55,151 bases of DNA from Spirogloea muscicola (taxonomy: Eukaryota > Streptophyta > Zygnematophyceae > Spirogloeales > Spirogloeaceae). This document shows, in pieces, positions 54,888 through 55,151 of the stretch. The stretch covers positions 1,329,686 to 1,384,836 of the forward strand of contig WELB01000009.1 of NCBI GenBank assembly GCA_009602725.1, written 5' to 3'. Position numbers and translations under genes: made by a program. How positions within the stretch are numbered: the first letter of the stretch is position 1; every line of letters starts with the position of its first letter. Below the pieces are notes generated by a model that saw only the letters and a program-made list of their open reading frames with translations, did not search any database and was not told where the DNA came from.

Positions 54888-55062
54888 CCGAGGTTGCTCC
54901 ACCTCCCCTCAGCTCATCTGACCTTCCATGGCTGACACGGGGGTACGACGAGCGCCCTGTCTACCTTAGCCTGTGGCTCCGCTAAGCCAGTCATGAACGC
55001 CATCTGCATGCACCTGGCTGCCCTTTACAGCGGCTCGTTTGATCTCAGCAGCCGCATTCTTC
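54888..55062 (+). mobile_element. Subfamily-3 retroelement 3' end (copy at cyclophilin 5' side)
   Basis: Plus-strand PPLSSSDLPWLTRGY codons (CCTCCCCTCAGCTCATCTGA..., ACACGGGGGTAC) at about 54900-54950, then the 3' UTR with GCGCCCTGTCTACCTTAGCC, GTCATGAACGCCATCTGCAT and CAGCAGCCGCATTC. It is inverted relative to the copy at 52762-52899, so the two bracket the cyclophilin gene. The remaining 90 bases of the window are GC-rich CCGCCG repeats. Confidence 0.75.
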
Positions 55063-55151
55063 CCCATCCGCCATGGCGGCGTGAGGCAGCGCAAGCGATG
55101 CTGGCCGCCGCCGCCGCCCGCCGCCTGCCGCCGCCGCGGCGCCTGCTGGCG

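Overview
This is nuclear DNA of a green-lineage eukaryote, most likely a streptophyte (a streptophyte alga or an early-diverging land plant; the species cannot be read from the window). The evidence is split genes with short GT-AG introns and plant-type products: a 16-exon ANTH/AP180 clathrin adaptor of the plant PICALM1 type, a CYP18-1/PPIL3-type cyclophilin, two divergent NAC transcription factors and one divergent WRKY factor. Telo-box motifs of plant type lie in and upstream of the cyclophilin gene. Several gene 5' ends sit in GC-rich islands, while introns and intergenic DNA are closer to neutral composition.

Layout: 1-89 poly-T; 141-5367 clathrin adaptor (+); 6.4-12.8 kb a retroelement cluster, nearly all on the minus strand, including one long reverse-transcriptase copy (7.2-10.3 kb); 13.8-16.05 kb a gag-protease ORF (+); 16.2-17.2 kb retroelement tails; 17.47-19.49 kb NAC gene 1 (-); 20.3-22.4 kb retroelement tails; 22.6-26.2 kb an unresolved multi-exon gene (-); 26.5-27.7 kb tails; 28.9-30.05 kb NAC gene 2 (+); 30.1-32.5 kb decayed tails; 32.7 kb a tRNA-Lys(CTT)-like sequence fused to a retroelement tail; 33.0-33.8 kb duplicated tails around a 251-base N gap; 34.9-36.1 kb an unknown gene (+); 36.3-37.4 kb tails; 39.07-39.93 kb an alanine-rich helical gene (+), convergent with an unresolved minus-strand gene (39.97-41.5 kb); 42.5-44.4 kb WRKY gene (-); 44.4-52.7 kb a second retroelement block with two near-full-length, broken copies placed tail to tail; 52.99-54.47 kb cyclophilin (-), bracketed by inverted copies of one retroelement 3' end.

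The unifying signal is a non-LTR retrotransposon family. It has one ORF with a reverse transcriptase, then a Cys/His knuckle and a PD-(D/E)XK (R2-type) endonuclease, usually ending ...RGY-stop, followed by a short 3' UTR that ends in a palindromic hairpin (GGGCTGG-loop-CCAGCCC) and a CTTTCTT-like end. Most dispersed repeats here read as 5'-truncated copies of this 3' end. Filled and empty sites inside the window show that the hairpin end is inserted DNA: one case is a 267-bp insertion, another a 44-bp insertion that is little more than the hairpin. The tRNA-Lys-like sequence joined to such a tail is a candidate SINE using the same machinery. Host genes and retroelement tails are intimately interleaved.
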